From: Pseudomonas saxonica
GTDB lineage: Bacteria; Pseudomonadota; Gammaproteobacteria; Pseudomonadales; Pseudomonadaceae
DNA: 64,000 nt
Direction of reading: 5' to 3'
Assembly (NCBI RefSeq): GCF_007858365.1
Contig: NZ_VFIO01000009.1
Location: 112,964-176,963 of the forward strand
Below, in pieces: positions 26,798-35,933 of the stretch. Position numbers and translations under genes: made by a program. Numbering within the stretch: position 1 is the stretch's first letter; every line of letters begins with the position of its first letter. The notes under the pieces were generated by a model that saw only the letters and a program-made list of their open reading frames with translations, made no database searches and was not told the DNA's origin.

Positions 26798-29731
26798 CTA
26801 TTCACTGTCCAGATGCAGGGGAGTAATCACTCGACCATCGCTCTCGGCTTCACCCAGCGTGGCATCGATAAAGTAGACGCGGTCATCTGCCAGCCCGCCT
26901 TTATCCACCAGATAGTCTTTGATGCTGCTGGCTCGGTCTTGACCCAGTTGACGTAGCAATACTTCGCTTTTGCTCCAGAAATCGATCAATGCATCGCGCA
27001 TTTTAGCGGCACGTTCTTCACGGCTCAGATCTGCCCATTCAGCAGGCGGTTGTTGCTTCATGCGGGCACGGTAAATACCTTCAAGCAAAGGGGCTTTTTC
27101 ATCGTCTGGTACGTTAAGCAGCGATGCCTGAGCGGGCACTTTCTCGCCTCGACGCTGGAGGATTTTGTAGTAGGTGTACTGATATTCGCGCTCAAGGCGA
27201 TCCTTGGCGATCAGTGGCCCATCGCTGGTTTGCGCCGCGGTGCCTTCAATCTCCAGGCGCAGGGCCGGGCGTTTCTTCAACGCTTCGGCGAGCGTGTCGA
27301 GCGCTTTTTGTGCATCAGGTTTCAACTCGCTCGACCCGGGGGCAAAGGACACCGTGCCCAAATCTTCTGAGCCACCGCCATTGATCAGTCCGCCAATAAA
27401 CTTGAAGGGTGCTTGTACGGCGCGCAGCACCAGATTGCGCAGAGTTTGCCAGACGATGGGCATCACACTGAATTGCGGGTTGTTGAGGTCGCCTGTGAGC
27501 GGCAAATCAATTGAGATCGTTCCATCGGTGTCTTTGAGCAGGGCAATCGCTAACTTGATCGGCAGGTCGACCGCGTCCGGGCTGTCGACTTTTTCACCCA
27601 ATTGCAGTTGCTCCACGACCAGCTTGTTTTGAGCCTTGAGCTGCCCTTTGGTGATCAGATAATGCACGTCAAGGTTCAGGCGGCCTTTGCGAATGCGGTA
27701 ACCGGCGAATTTACCCGAGTAAGGTGTCAGCGTCGTCAGCTCGACCCGTTTGAAACTGGTGGCAATGTCGAGACTCGCCATTGGATCAAAGGGGTTGACG
27801 CTACCTTTGATCGTTACCGGCGCATATCGGTCAACCTTACCGGCGACATTCACACTGGCAGGTTTAGCTTGGCGACTATCAATGGTGCCAATTTGGCCGT
27901 TGAGCTGTTGGATGGCCGTTGCAAAGTTAGGCGTGAGGCTGAAATCTGCGAAATTGGCAGAGCCATCATTGATCGCAATGCCGCCAATATGGATGCCCAG
28001 CGGCTTGTTCTTGGTGGTGGCCGGTTTGGCGGTTGTTTTAGCGCCGCTATTAGCCGGTTGCGGGATAAGCAGGTCGTCGATATTAGTGGTGCGGTCGTCG
28101 TTGATCATAAAGCGCACGTAGGGCTGCGCAAATTTGACGTTGGCAATCGCCAGGCTGTCTTCATGCTTGTACTTCAGACCCTCCAGATCCAGGCGCTGCC
28201 ACTTCAGGAAGTCACGATTCTTGAGGGTATCGAGCGTGTGCAGCTGGGCGATCTGCACGCGTCCGTCGACGGTAAAGGCCAAGGGGTCGATGCTGTTGAG
28301 GTCGACCGTCAGATCGCTGTCGAGCATACCGCTTCGTAATTCAAGTCGAATGAACGGGTCGATGTAAGCTTGCGCAACGCGCAGGTCGATATCTTGGGTG
28401 GTGACCTTGAGTTTGGCGCTCACCGGGTTGAGATCCACGTCACCGCTGGCGGTAAGTTTTCCCTGCTTGCCTATGCCTGCATCGAGTTTGACGGTGAAAG
28501 GTGACTGGTTAAGGCTGTCGAAATTATGTACGTCGACATTGATCGGACCCATATCCAGGGCCACAGGTGTTTTGGGTTCTTTATCGGCGAGATGAACGCG
28601 ATAGTCGCGCAGTTGCACGTCTTTAAGCAGTACTTGCCATGGCTTGCTCGGGGCCACAGGAGCAGGTTTAGGGGGCTCGACGGTGACTGGGTCAACCCCT
28701 TTATGTGAAGCCCTGGAAGCCTTGGATGGATGACTGGCAAACAGTTTCTGCCAGTCGAGCTGGCCATCTTTTTCCCGAGTGACCCAAGTTTCCAGATTCT
28801 TGCTGTTGATCTTGCCAACCACGACGTGTTGCTTGGCCAGGTCCAGGGTGGTATCGCTGACATCCAGCCGTTCGAGTCTTGCCAATGGACGTCCGTCTGG
28901 AGCATTGATGTTGAAGGGCGCAATACTGGCGGTAGCGTTGCTGAGCACCATTTGCGTGTCTTTAGCCAGGTTCAGCGTGTAATCCGTGCTGAAATTCAGG
29001 ACGCCATCTTCGAGCACCAGAGGCAGCTCATCACGCACATAAGGCCACCAGGCTTTCATCTTGCCGTCAGTCACCTTGAGTGTGCCCTTTGAGGCAATCG
29101 GCACCACGCTCAGCGTGCCACTCCAATCGATGCGACCGCCTTCGGGGCCGTTAGCCACCAGCGTCATGTCGGCATTGTCTTCGGGCAAGGTGCTCAGATT
29201 TTTCAGCTCAAGATCCATCGAGTCGTAGAGAAATTCGATGGGCTCGCTGGGACGCATATCGGTGAAATGGAGGTAGCCATCAGCCAGTTTGATGGCGTCA
29301 ATGCGCAGCGGGAAAGGTTTGCTGTCGGGGTTGGCGGGTGTCGGCTCACTGGCCGGCAACTTGAACAGTTGGGTCAGGTTAAGCGTACCGTCTTTGTTAA
29401 ACAGCACCTCAGTCTTGGGTTTGTCTAGCTGCACATCCGCCAGATGCAAAGCTTTTGTCCACAGGCTGTCTGTTTGCAGGTTGGCGTAAAATCGCTCAAA
29501 TCCCACCTGCTCCTTACCCGGCTCGCCGACGCGAAATCCCCACAAGGTCAACTCCAGCGTAAACGGGTTGAACTCGAGCCGATCGAGTTTAGCGGGGACT
29601 GTGGCGTAGTTGGCTAACTGCTGGTTGATGATGCGCAGGCCAATGCCGGGCAATATTAAAAAGCCCAGCAGGCTATAAATGGCAGTCGCCGTCAGCAAAA
29701 CAACAACGGCGCGGATCAATCCTTTGAGCAT
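26798..29731 (-). CDS. DUF748 / AsmA-like envelope protein
   Basis: A 977-residue protein with one N-terminal membrane helix (residues about 4-31) and a very long periplasmic part. It resembles the DUF748/AsmA-like proteins, whose beta-rich groove is thought to carry lipids between membranes; typical features are LDRLEFNPFTLELTLWGF near the start and the repeated phrases such as GGIAINDGSANFADFSLTPNF near residue 590. The last 200 residues differ: FAPGSSELKPDAQKALDTLAEALKKRP resembles an OmpA-type peptidoglycan-binding start. It is a single-gene unit; the role in lipid transport or envelope integrity is inferred from the family only. Confidence 0.8.
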   Translation of the reverse strand: MLKGLIRAVVVLLTATAIYSLLGFLILPGIGLRIINQQLANYATVPAKLDRLEFNPFTLELTLWGFRVGEPGKEQVGFERFYANLQTDSLWTKALHLADVQLDKPKTEVLFNKDGTLNLTQLFKLPASEPTPANPDSKPFPLRIDAIKLADGYLHFTDMRPSEPIEFLYDSMDLELKNLSTLPEDNADMTLVANGPEGGRIDWSGTLSVVPIASKGTLKVTDGKMKAWWPYVRDELPLVLEDGVLNFSTDYTLNLAKDTQMVLSNATASIAPFNINAPDGRPLARLERLDVSDTTLDLAKQHVVVGKINSKNLETWVTREKDGQLDWQKLFASHPSKASRASHKGVDPVTVEPPKPAPVAPSKPWQVLLKDVQLRDYRVHLADKEPKTPVALDMGPINVDVHNFDSLNQSPFTVKLDAGIGKQGKLTASGDVDLNPVSAKLKVTTQDIDLRVAQAYIDPFIRLELRSGMLDSDLTVDLNSIDPLAFTVDGRVQIAQLHTLDTLKNRDFLKWQRLDLEGLKYKHEDSLAIANVKFAQPYVRFMINDDRTTNIDDLLIPQPANSGAKTTAKPATTKNKPLGIHIGGIAINDGSANFADFSLTPNFATAIQQLNGQIGTIDSRQAKPASVNVAGKVDRYAPVTIKGSVNPFDPMASLDIATSFKRVELTTLTPYSGKFAGYRIRKGRLNLDVHYLITKGQLKAQNKLVVEQLQLGEKVDSPDAVDLPIKLAIALLKDTDGTISIDLPLTGDLNNPQFSVMPIVWQTLRNLVLRAVQAPFKFIGGLINGGGSEDLGTVSFAPGSSELKPDAQKALDTLAEALKKRPALRLEIEGTAAQTSDGPLIAKDRLEREYQYTYYKILQRRGEKVPAQASLLNVPDDEKAPLLEGIYRARMKQQPPAEWADLSREERAAKMRDALIDFWSKSEVLLRQLGQDRASSIKDYLVDKGGLADDRVYFIDATLGEAESDGRVITPLHLDSE

Positions 29732-29840
29732 GTGGGGTGTCGTCTATTTCAGTCAGAGTGCCTTTGAGTATGGCACGCGTTTCTGGTTCCGAGACGGATG
29801 CCATGTGATCTGCAGGATTTGTCCAGATCGTTAGTAAGAT

Positions 29841-30854
29841 CTAGAACTGTAGAATCAGCGTTTTCAAGGGTGGCTGATGATCCATCGACGGAAAATCTGC
29901 CGCAGGGCTGAGCACCTGCCAATCACGCACCGGGCGACCGGCTTTTTCGGCGCAGCGCAGTACTTGTTCACGCCAATCGTCCATGCTGACTTTAGCCAGA
30001 TTGTTGCAGCAGATAAGTACGCCATCTGCGGCAGTGGTCAGCACCGCGGGTTTGAGCAGGCTTTGATAGTCGCGTAATAGATCAACGGTGCCGAAAGCGC
30101 TCTTTGCCCACGCGGGTGGGTCGAGCAACACAAGATCATATTCGCGTTGTTCAAGGCGGGGATAGGCGGGGAGTTTGTGGCGGCGCTGAACGATGGGCAA
30201 TCCTGCCAGTTGGCGGATGGCAGCAAAGTAATCGGACTGCACGAACTTCATTTTTTTCAACTCAGGATTCAATAGGCCGTTTTCACGGCCCACGGCAAGA
30301 TTGCCCTCGGCGAAGTCGAGGTTGCACACTTCACTGGCACCTCCGGCCGCGGCGCTCAGGCCCACCCCGCAGGTATAGGCAAACAGGTTCAGTACGCTTT
30401 TGCCAGCGCTGTGTTGTTTGACCCAGCCGCGTGCGTTGCGCAGGTCAAGGAACAGCAAAGGGTCTTGACCTGCATGGCGGCCGCGGACGCGATAGTTAAG
30501 GCCCCATTCATGCCCCACCATGTCTTGAAGCGCCGCTTCCTCGGCGCGATAGACTGTGTCGTCACGGTCAATGCGCGAGTTGCCTTGGGAGCGATCGTTG
30601 TACACCAGCAACAAATCGAGCCCCAGATGACGATTGATCGCGTCATGCAACTGCAGCAAGTCATCGCGTTCCAAACGTTGATGAAAGCTTTGCACCAGCA
30701 GTTGTGGGCCGTATCGGTCGATGGTCAGGCCCCCGGCGCCTTCCTGACTGCCGTGGAACAGGCGATAGCAGTCGGTGCCTTGGGCATGCAGTTCTGCCAG
30801 CAGATCGTGACGATTATCGAGGGCGGCGCGCAGCGCCTGATTCAAGGAAGACAT
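29841..30854 (-). CDS. class I SAM-dependent rRNA methyltransferase
   Basis: A 337-residue protein of the RlmI/RlmK type (23S rRNA cytosine-C5 or guanine-N7 methylation). The N-terminal half has the extended segment DCYRLFHGSQEGAGGLTIDRYG; the catalytic half has SAM motif I VLNLFAYTCGVGLSAAAGG near residue 155 and motif IV LDPPAWAKSAFG near residue 245. The target base cannot be told from the sequence. It is a single-gene unit flanked downstream by the DUF748 gene. Confidence 0.85.
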   Translation of the reverse strand: MSSLNQALRAALDNRHDLLAELHAQGTDCYRLFHGSQEGAGGLTIDRYGPQLLVQSFHQRLERDDLLQLHDAINRHLGLDLLLVYNDRSQGNSRIDRDDTVYRAEEAALQDMVGHEWGLNYRVRGRHAGQDPLLFLDLRNARGWVKQHSAGKSVLNLFAYTCGVGLSAAAGGASEVCNLDFAEGNLAVGRENGLLNPELKKMKFVQSDYFAAIRQLAGLPIVQRRHKLPAYPRLEQREYDLVLLDPPAWAKSAFGTVDLLRDYQSLLKPAVLTTAADGVLICCNNLAKVSMDDWREQVLRCAEKAGRPVRDWQVLSPAADFPSMDHQPPLKTLILQF

Positions 30855-30917
30855 GCGATGCGCCTTGGGAATAGATAAGGCGCGGCAGTTTAACAGAACA
30901 GAGTCTAAACGGGCTTT

Positions 30918-30952
30918 TGTAGTCGCTGTCGCAGGCTGCGGCAGCGACTACA
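30918..30952. repeat. REP element
   Basis: TGTAGTCGCTG (30918-30928) and CAGCGACTACA (30942-30952) form a perfect 11-bp stem around a GC-rich loop containing GCAGGCTGCGG. TGTAGTCGCTGCCG with AGGCTGCG is the common extragenic palindrome of pseudomonads. Confidence 0.75.
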
Positions 30953-30962
30953 GAGTGCTTGT

Positions 30963-32144
30963 TTAATCGCGCTCAATGGCCATGGCTACACCTTGGCCGC
31001 CGCCGATGCACAAGGTTGCCAGACCCTTTTTGGCATCGCGCTTGATCATTTCATGGAGCAGGGTGACCAGGATACGACACCCTGACGCACCAATCGGGTG
31101 ACCAATCGCAATGGCCCCGCCGTTGACGTTGACCTTATTCGCGTCCCAATTCAGCTCTTTGCCTACCGACAGGGCTTGAGCGGCGAACGCTTCGTTGGCT
31201 TCGATCAGGTCAAGCTGTTCAAGACTCCAGCCCGCCTTGGCCAGACACCGCCGGGTGGCGTCTACAGGGCCGATGCCCATGATGGCCGGGTCGACTCCAG
31301 CGTTGGCGTAAGCAGCGACTTTGGCCAGCACCGGTAAGCCCAGGGCCTTGGCTTTGCTCGCACTCATCAACAGCACGGCAGCCGCACCATCGTTGAGCGA
31401 GGAGGCGTTGCCAGCGGTGACAGAGCCGTCCTTTTTGAACGCCGGTTTTAGCTTGGCCAGCGATTCAGCCGTTGTACCTGCGCGTGGCTGCTCATCGGTA
31501 TCGAACGAAACGGGTTCGCCTTTACGTTGCGGGATCACGATCGGCGTAATTTCATCGACAAAACGGCCGGTTTCGATGGCAGCAATGGCTTTTTGTTGGG
31601 ACTGAGCAGCAAATTCATCCTGCTCCTGGCGGCTGATGCCGAACTTATCCACAAGGTTTTCCGCGGTGATTCCCATGTGATAGTCATTGAATGCATCCCA
31701 CAGTCCATCGCTGATCATTGTGTCGACGATTTGACTGTGGCCCATGCGCAGGCCCGTGCGGGCACCGGGGACGATGTAGTTGGACAGGCTCATGTTTTCC
31801 TGGCCGCCAGCAATGATGACGTCGGCATCGCCACAACGTATGGCCTGCACAGCGAGGTGCAAGGCTTTCAAGCCAGAGCCGCAGACTTTGTTCAGGGTCA
31901 TTGCCGGAACAGCGAAAGGCAGGCCAGCCTTGATTGCCGCCTGACGCGCAGGGTTTTGCCCGGCACCCGCGGTGAGCACTTGGCCCATGATCACTTCATC
32001 GACCTGAGCGCCATCCAGCCCGGTTTGTTCCAGTAGCTGACGAATGACGGCTGCTCCCAGTTCAACAGCAGAAACATGGGCTAGCGAACCTTGAAAGCTG
32101 CCGACGGCGGTGCGGGTGGCGGCAACTATTACGACGTCTTGCAT
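30963..32144 (-). CDS. acetyl-CoA C-acetyltransferase (thiolase)
   Basis: Biosynthetic-type thiolase making or cleaving acetoacetyl-CoA. With the ATG at 32144 the protein has 393 residues and the family positions: Cys88 in NKVCGSGLKALHLAV (acyl carrier), His349 in GHPIGASGCR and Cys379 in CIGGGQG. The longer frame to 32204 adds 20 residues with no homologous character; GAGG nine bases before 32144 supports this start. It most resembles AtoB/PhaA enzymes used for short-chain acid and amino acid catabolism. An A-rich octamer lies directly upstream of its ribosome binding site. Confidence 0.93.
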   Translation of the reverse strand: MQDVVIVAATRTAVGSFQGSLAHVSAVELGAAVIRQLLEQTGLDGAQVDEVIMGQVLTAGAGQNPARQAAIKAGLPFAVPAMTLNKVCGSGLKALHLAVQAIRCGDADVIIAGGQENMSLSNYIVPGARTGLRMGHSQIVDTMISDGLWDAFNDYHMGITAENLVDKFGISRQEQDEFAAQSQQKAIAAIETGRFVDEITPIVIPQRKGEPVSFDTDEQPRAGTTAESLAKLKPAFKKDGSVTAGNASSLNDGAAAVLLMSASKAKALGLPVLAKVAAYANAGVDPAIMGIGPVDATRRCLAKAGWSLEQLDLIEANEAFAAQALSVGKELNWDANKVNVNGGAIAIGHPIGASGCRILVTLLHEMIKRDAKKGLATLCIGGGQGVAMAIERD

Positions 32145-32158
32145 CGCGCGAATCCTCA

Positions 32159-32166
32159 TTTTTATT
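32159..32166 (-). promoter_or_regulatory. candidate Hfq/Crc (CA) motif at the thiolase start
   Basis: On the - strand AATAAAAA fits the AAnAAnAA pattern recognised by Hfq with Crc and touches the GAGG ribosome binding site of the thiolase. Catabolic genes are the usual targets of this repression. One octamer can occur by chance. Confidence 0.35.
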
Positions 32167-32224
32167 GGTGTGTAGTACTCGGAATCAGGCACGCATGGTG
32201 GCATAAATTGATGGCGCTCGGGTT

Positions 32225-33094
32225 TTAGTCAAGCCCCATCCGCCGCCGTGCACGCTGCACCGAACCATTACGTACGGCCCAGCGCAGTACCGGCGCGGTG
32301 CTTTTAACACCGGCCCTTACCAGCGTGCGAGTGAGCGGGCGCTGATAAAGCCCTAATTGATGACTGGCCCAGTCTGGCAGTAGATCAATCCCGGCTTGCA
32401 TCATCAGTGCCCCAAACGGTTTGGCCAAAAGGCTGGGGGAGGGTGCATTCAGCAACAGGCGAATAACCTCATTGCTGCGTTCATCGCACAGCAGTTGAGG
32501 GCGGATATCGTTGAGGTATTCCGCTATTTGCTGGCGTGTGCGTGGCACGTCAGTGGCGCCCAAGCGCTCAGCGACCAATGCTATTTCGTCGTAATAGCGA
32601 TCTTGATCGGCGATGGATAAATGCGGATTGCGATACCGCAGATGAGCGGCCAGGAAGTTGCTGACTTCGGCCACATGCACCCATGTCAGTAAGTGCGGAT
32701 CGCTGGCGGCATACGGTCTGCCATCAAGACCAGTACCGGTAACCTGCAGGTGAATGGTACGTACTTTTTCAATCAGCCAGTCGGCATCCCGGGTGGAGCC
32801 AAACGTTGTGCCTGAAATGAACTGTCCTGTACGACGCAGTCGTCCCAGCATGTCCTGACGAAAATTGGAGTGGTCCCATACCCCGGCCAACGCCAGTGGG
32901 TGCAAGGCTTGCAGCATCAACGCGCTGATGCCGCCTATCAGCATGCTGGTGAAGTCACCGTGCACTTGCCAACTGATAGAGTCCGGGCCAAACAGACCGG
33001 GATCGCCTTTGGGGTTTTCAAGGTCGAGCTGGCCGAGCGAAAGGCCGGTCAGGCTCATGATTTGGCGTTCGATGGGGCGGCGAATGAGTTCCAT
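32225..33094 (-). CDS. DUF2236 (MpaB-like) oxygenase-family protein
   Basis: A 289-residue protein starting MELIRRPIERQIMSLTGLSLGQLDLENPKGDPGLFGPDS. The body (GGISALMLQALHPLALAGVWDHSNFRQD, RTGQFISGTTFGSTRDAD, LLTWVHVAEVSNFLAAH) is the DUF2236 fold, related to the heme proteins MpaB and latex-clearing Lcp; the conserved histidines are visible. The substrate is unknown. The frame extends to 33280 into the pgi side, but the ATG at 33094 fits the family. Located 53 bases after pgi, perhaps cotranscribed. Confidence 0.75.
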   Translation of the reverse strand: MELIRRPIERQIMSLTGLSLGQLDLENPKGDPGLFGPDSISWQVHGDFTSMLIGGISALMLQALHPLALAGVWDHSNFRQDMLGRLRRTGQFISGTTFGSTRDADWLIEKVRTIHLQVTGTGLDGRPYAASDPHLLTWVHVAEVSNFLAAHLRYRNPHLSIADQDRYYDEIALVAERLGATDVPRTRQQIAEYLNDIRPQLLCDERSNEVIRLLLNAPSPSLLAKPFGALMMQAGIDLLPDWASHQLGLYQRPLTRTLVRAGVKSTAPVLRWAVRNGSVQRARRRMGLD

Positions 33095-33147
33095 GGAGCC
33101 TCGGTTGTGCCAGCCAGTCCCGGATGCCGAGGCTGGCTGGCTATCAA

Positions 33148-34812
33148 TCAACCGCGATGACGACCGCGGAAGTAGTTGATAAGACCTTGGGTCGATGCGT
33201 CGTCGGCAGGTTCTTCCAGGCTGCCGGTGAGGCGGTTGTAGACGCCTTTGCCGAGTTCCTTGCCCAGTTCCACGCCCCACTGATCGAAGGCATTTATGCC
33301 CCAGATCACGCTCTGAACGAAAACTTTGTGCTCGTACAGGGCCACCAGTGCACCCAGGCGACGTGGGCTGATACGTTCAACCACAAGCGTGTTGCTCGGA
33401 CGATTGCCCGGGATCACTTTGTGCGGTGCGAGTTTTTGAATGTCTTCTTCGAGCATGCCCTTATCGCGCAACTCGGCCTCGGCTTCTTCGCGGGTTTTAC
33501 CCAGCATCAGTGCCTGGCTTTGTGAAAGGCAGTTGGCATACAGCCATTGATGATGGTCGGACACCGGGTTGAAACTGACGATCGGCACGATGAAGTCGGC
33601 CGGAATCAGCTGTGTGCCTTGATGCAGTAACTGGTGATACGCATGCTGCCCATTGCAGCCCACGCCGCCCCAGATCACCGGGCCTGTGTCAGTCGACACC
33701 GGGGTACCGTCCTGACGTACGCTCTTGCCGTTGGACTCCATGTCCAGCTGCTGCAGGTGCTTGGTGATGTTACGCAGGTAGTGATCGTACGGCAGGATGG
33801 CGTGGCTTTGCGCACCCCAGAAGTTGCCATACCAAACACCGAGCAAGGCCATCAACACCGGCATGTTTTGCTCGAACGGGGCGTTCTGGAAGTGCTGGTC
33901 CATGCTGTAGGCGCCGGACAGCAGCTCCTTGAAGTTGGACATGCCGATGGCCAGTGCGATCGGCAAACCAATCGCCGACCACAGCGAATAGCGACCGCCT
34001 ACCCAGTCCCACATCGGGAAGATATTTTCTTCACGGATACCAAAGGCTACCGCAGCCGCGTTGTTGCTCGATACGGCGATAAAGTGGCGATGCAGCTCAG
34101 CTTCCGAACCACCTTGCGCCAGATACCAAGCGCGGGCAGCCTGTGCGTTTTTCAATGTTTCGAGGGTGTTGAATGACTTCGACGAAACGATAAACAGTGT
34201 TGTTTCAGCGCGCAGTTTTGCGGTCAGTTCATGAAACTCACTGCCGTCGATGTTCGCGAGATAGTGGCAGCGCACGCCTTTTTGCGCGTAGGACAGCAGG
34301 GCTTCAGACACCAGTTCAGGGCCCAGGAATGAGCCGCCAATGCCGATGTTGACGATGTCAGTGATGGGTTTTTCGGTGTAGCCGCGCCACAGGCCATCGT
34401 GAATCCGCCCGACCAGTTCGGTCATTTGGTTCAGGACTTTGTGCACTTGGGGCATGATGTTGACGCCGTTCACCGACAGTTTGTCGGCTACAGGGCGACG
34501 CAGTGCGGTGTGCAAGGCCGGGCGACCTTCGGAGGCGTTAACGATTTCGCCTTCAAACAGCGATTTGATTGCCCCTTTAAGATCGACCTCGTTAGCCAGT
34601 TCAACCAGCAAGTCGCGGGTTTCATCAGTGATCAGGTTTTTCGAGTAATCCAGAAACAACCCGCAGCTGCTCAGCGTGAAGTCTTCAAAACGCTTCGGAT
34701 TATTGTTGAACGCATCGCGCATGCTGAAATTCTGCATGTCGGCACGGTGGAGTTTTAACGCTTGCCAGGCGGGCAGAGCGGTAACGTCATGAGGAGTGCG
34801 GTAGTACGCCAT
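33148..34812 (-). CDS. pgi: Glucose-6-phosphate isomerase
   Basis: Interconverts glucose-6-P and fructose-6-P. The 554 residues match the family and show the SIS domains with VNIGIGGSFLGPELVSEAL, SKSFNTLETLKNA, GGRYSLWSAIGLPIAL and the C-terminal QWGVELGKELGKGV with the catalytic Lys. In pseudomonads, which use the Entner-Doudoroff route, it acts mainly in gluconeogenesis. About 260 bases without a gene separate it from panC. Confidence 0.98.
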   Translation of the reverse strand: MAYYRTPHDVTALPAWQALKLHRADMQNFSMRDAFNNNPKRFEDFTLSSCGLFLDYSKNLITDETRDLLVELANEVDLKGAIKSLFEGEIVNASEGRPALHTALRRPVADKLSVNGVNIMPQVHKVLNQMTELVGRIHDGLWRGYTEKPITDIVNIGIGGSFLGPELVSEALLSYAQKGVRCHYLANIDGSEFHELTAKLRAETTLFIVSSKSFNTLETLKNAQAARAWYLAQGGSEAELHRHFIAVSSNNAAAVAFGIREENIFPMWDWVGGRYSLWSAIGLPIALAIGMSNFKELLSGAYSMDQHFQNAPFEQNMPVLMALLGVWYGNFWGAQSHAILPYDHYLRNITKHLQQLDMESNGKSVRQDGTPVSTDTGPVIWGGVGCNGQHAYHQLLHQGTQLIPADFIVPIVSFNPVSDHHQWLYANCLSQSQALMLGKTREEAEAELRDKGMLEEDIQKLAPHKVIPGNRPSNTLVVERISPRRLGALVALYEHKVFVQSVIWGINAFDQWGVELGKELGKGVYNRLTGSLEEPADDASTQGLINYFRGRHRG

Positions 34813-35072
34813 CGCTGCGAATATCCTTTTTGCTTGAACTGCCTTTGGACACTGAAACTCCCGAAACCTTCACGCATGGGTGAGGTGTTCGGTCAGTCTG
34901 TTTCTACGCTTGATCACAAGCCGGGCCACAACAGTAAACCTAGTGCCACCTTATGTCTCGGTTTTGTCTGACACCTGGCGGTAACTTTTGTCACCGCAGT
35001 GTCACTCAAGGTGAAACGTTTCAGTGTTTCATGATGAAGGCTATTAAGTGGGCCTCGGACTCACATTGGCTG

Positions 35073-35933
35073 TTATAGCCCGCTGTCGAGATTCAAATGG
35101 ACGTTATCGATCAAGCGAGTGTTGCCCAGAAACGCAGCCACCAGAATCACCAAGTCGCGATCCGAGGTTTGTGCAGGAAGCAAGGTCAGAGCGTGGCGGA
35201 CTTCCAGGTAGTCAGGGCGAAAGCCGAGCGCTTGAATCTGCTCCACATGCTGGTTGATCAGCGCGCCATAGTTACGTTCGCCTGCGGTAATGGCTTGGCT
35301 CATTGCCTTCAAGTGTTGATACAACGCAGGCGCGAGAGCGCGTTGTTCTTCGCTCAAATAGCCATTGCGAGACGACAGGGCCAGACCGTCCTCGGCGCGT
35401 ACCGTGGGTTCGCTGATGATCTGAACGGGCATATTCAGCTCTTGGACCATGGCGCGAATAACGGCCAGTTGCTGGTAGTCCTTTTGCCCGAAGATGGCCA
35501 GATCGGGCTGAACCATATTGAACAGCTTGCTGACGACCGTAGTCACACCATCGAAATGCCCTGGGCGTCGGCTGCCGCACAGCTCATTGCTCAGTTGGGC
35601 GGCAGTCACGCGGGTCAGTCCGGTCATGCCGTTCGGGTACATTTCCTCAACGGTGGGTGCAAACAGCAAATGGCAGCCCGCTTGCAGAAGTTTTTCCTGG
35701 TCTGCGGCCAACGTGCGTGGATAGGTGTCCAGGTCTTCGTTAGCGCCAAATTGCAGCGGGTTTACAAATATGCTCGCTACCACGAAGTCAGCCTGTTGCG
35801 CGGCCGTGGTAACCAGGGCCGCATGGCCGCTGTGCAGGTTGCCCATGGTGGGAACAAGGGCGATTTGCTTGCCTTCGCGGCGTGCGCGAGCGACAGCCGC
35901 GCGCAATTCGCGAACGGTTTTAACAGTGTTCAT
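35073..35933 (-). CDS. panC: Pantothenate synthetase
   Basis: Joins pantoate and beta-alanine at the cost of ATP. The 286 residues have the nucleotidyl-transfer signature PTMGNLHSGHAALV (HxGH), the FGQKDYQQLAVIRAMV segment and the KMSKS-like ALSSRNGYL. It overlaps panB by four bases. No panD lies downstream. Confidence 0.98.
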   Translation of the reverse strand: MNTVKTVRELRAAVARARREGKQIALVPTMGNLHSGHAALVTTAAQQADFVVASIFVNPLQFGANEDLDTYPRTLAADQEKLLQAGCHLLFAPTVEEMYPNGMTGLTRVTAAQLSNELCGSRRPGHFDGVTTVVSKLFNMVQPDLAIFGQKDYQQLAVIRAMVQELNMPVQIISEPTVRAEDGLALSSRNGYLSEEQRALAPALYQHLKAMSQAITAGERNYGALINQHVEQIQALGFRPDYLEVRHALTLLPAQTSDRDLVILVAAFLGNTRLIDNVHLNLDSGL

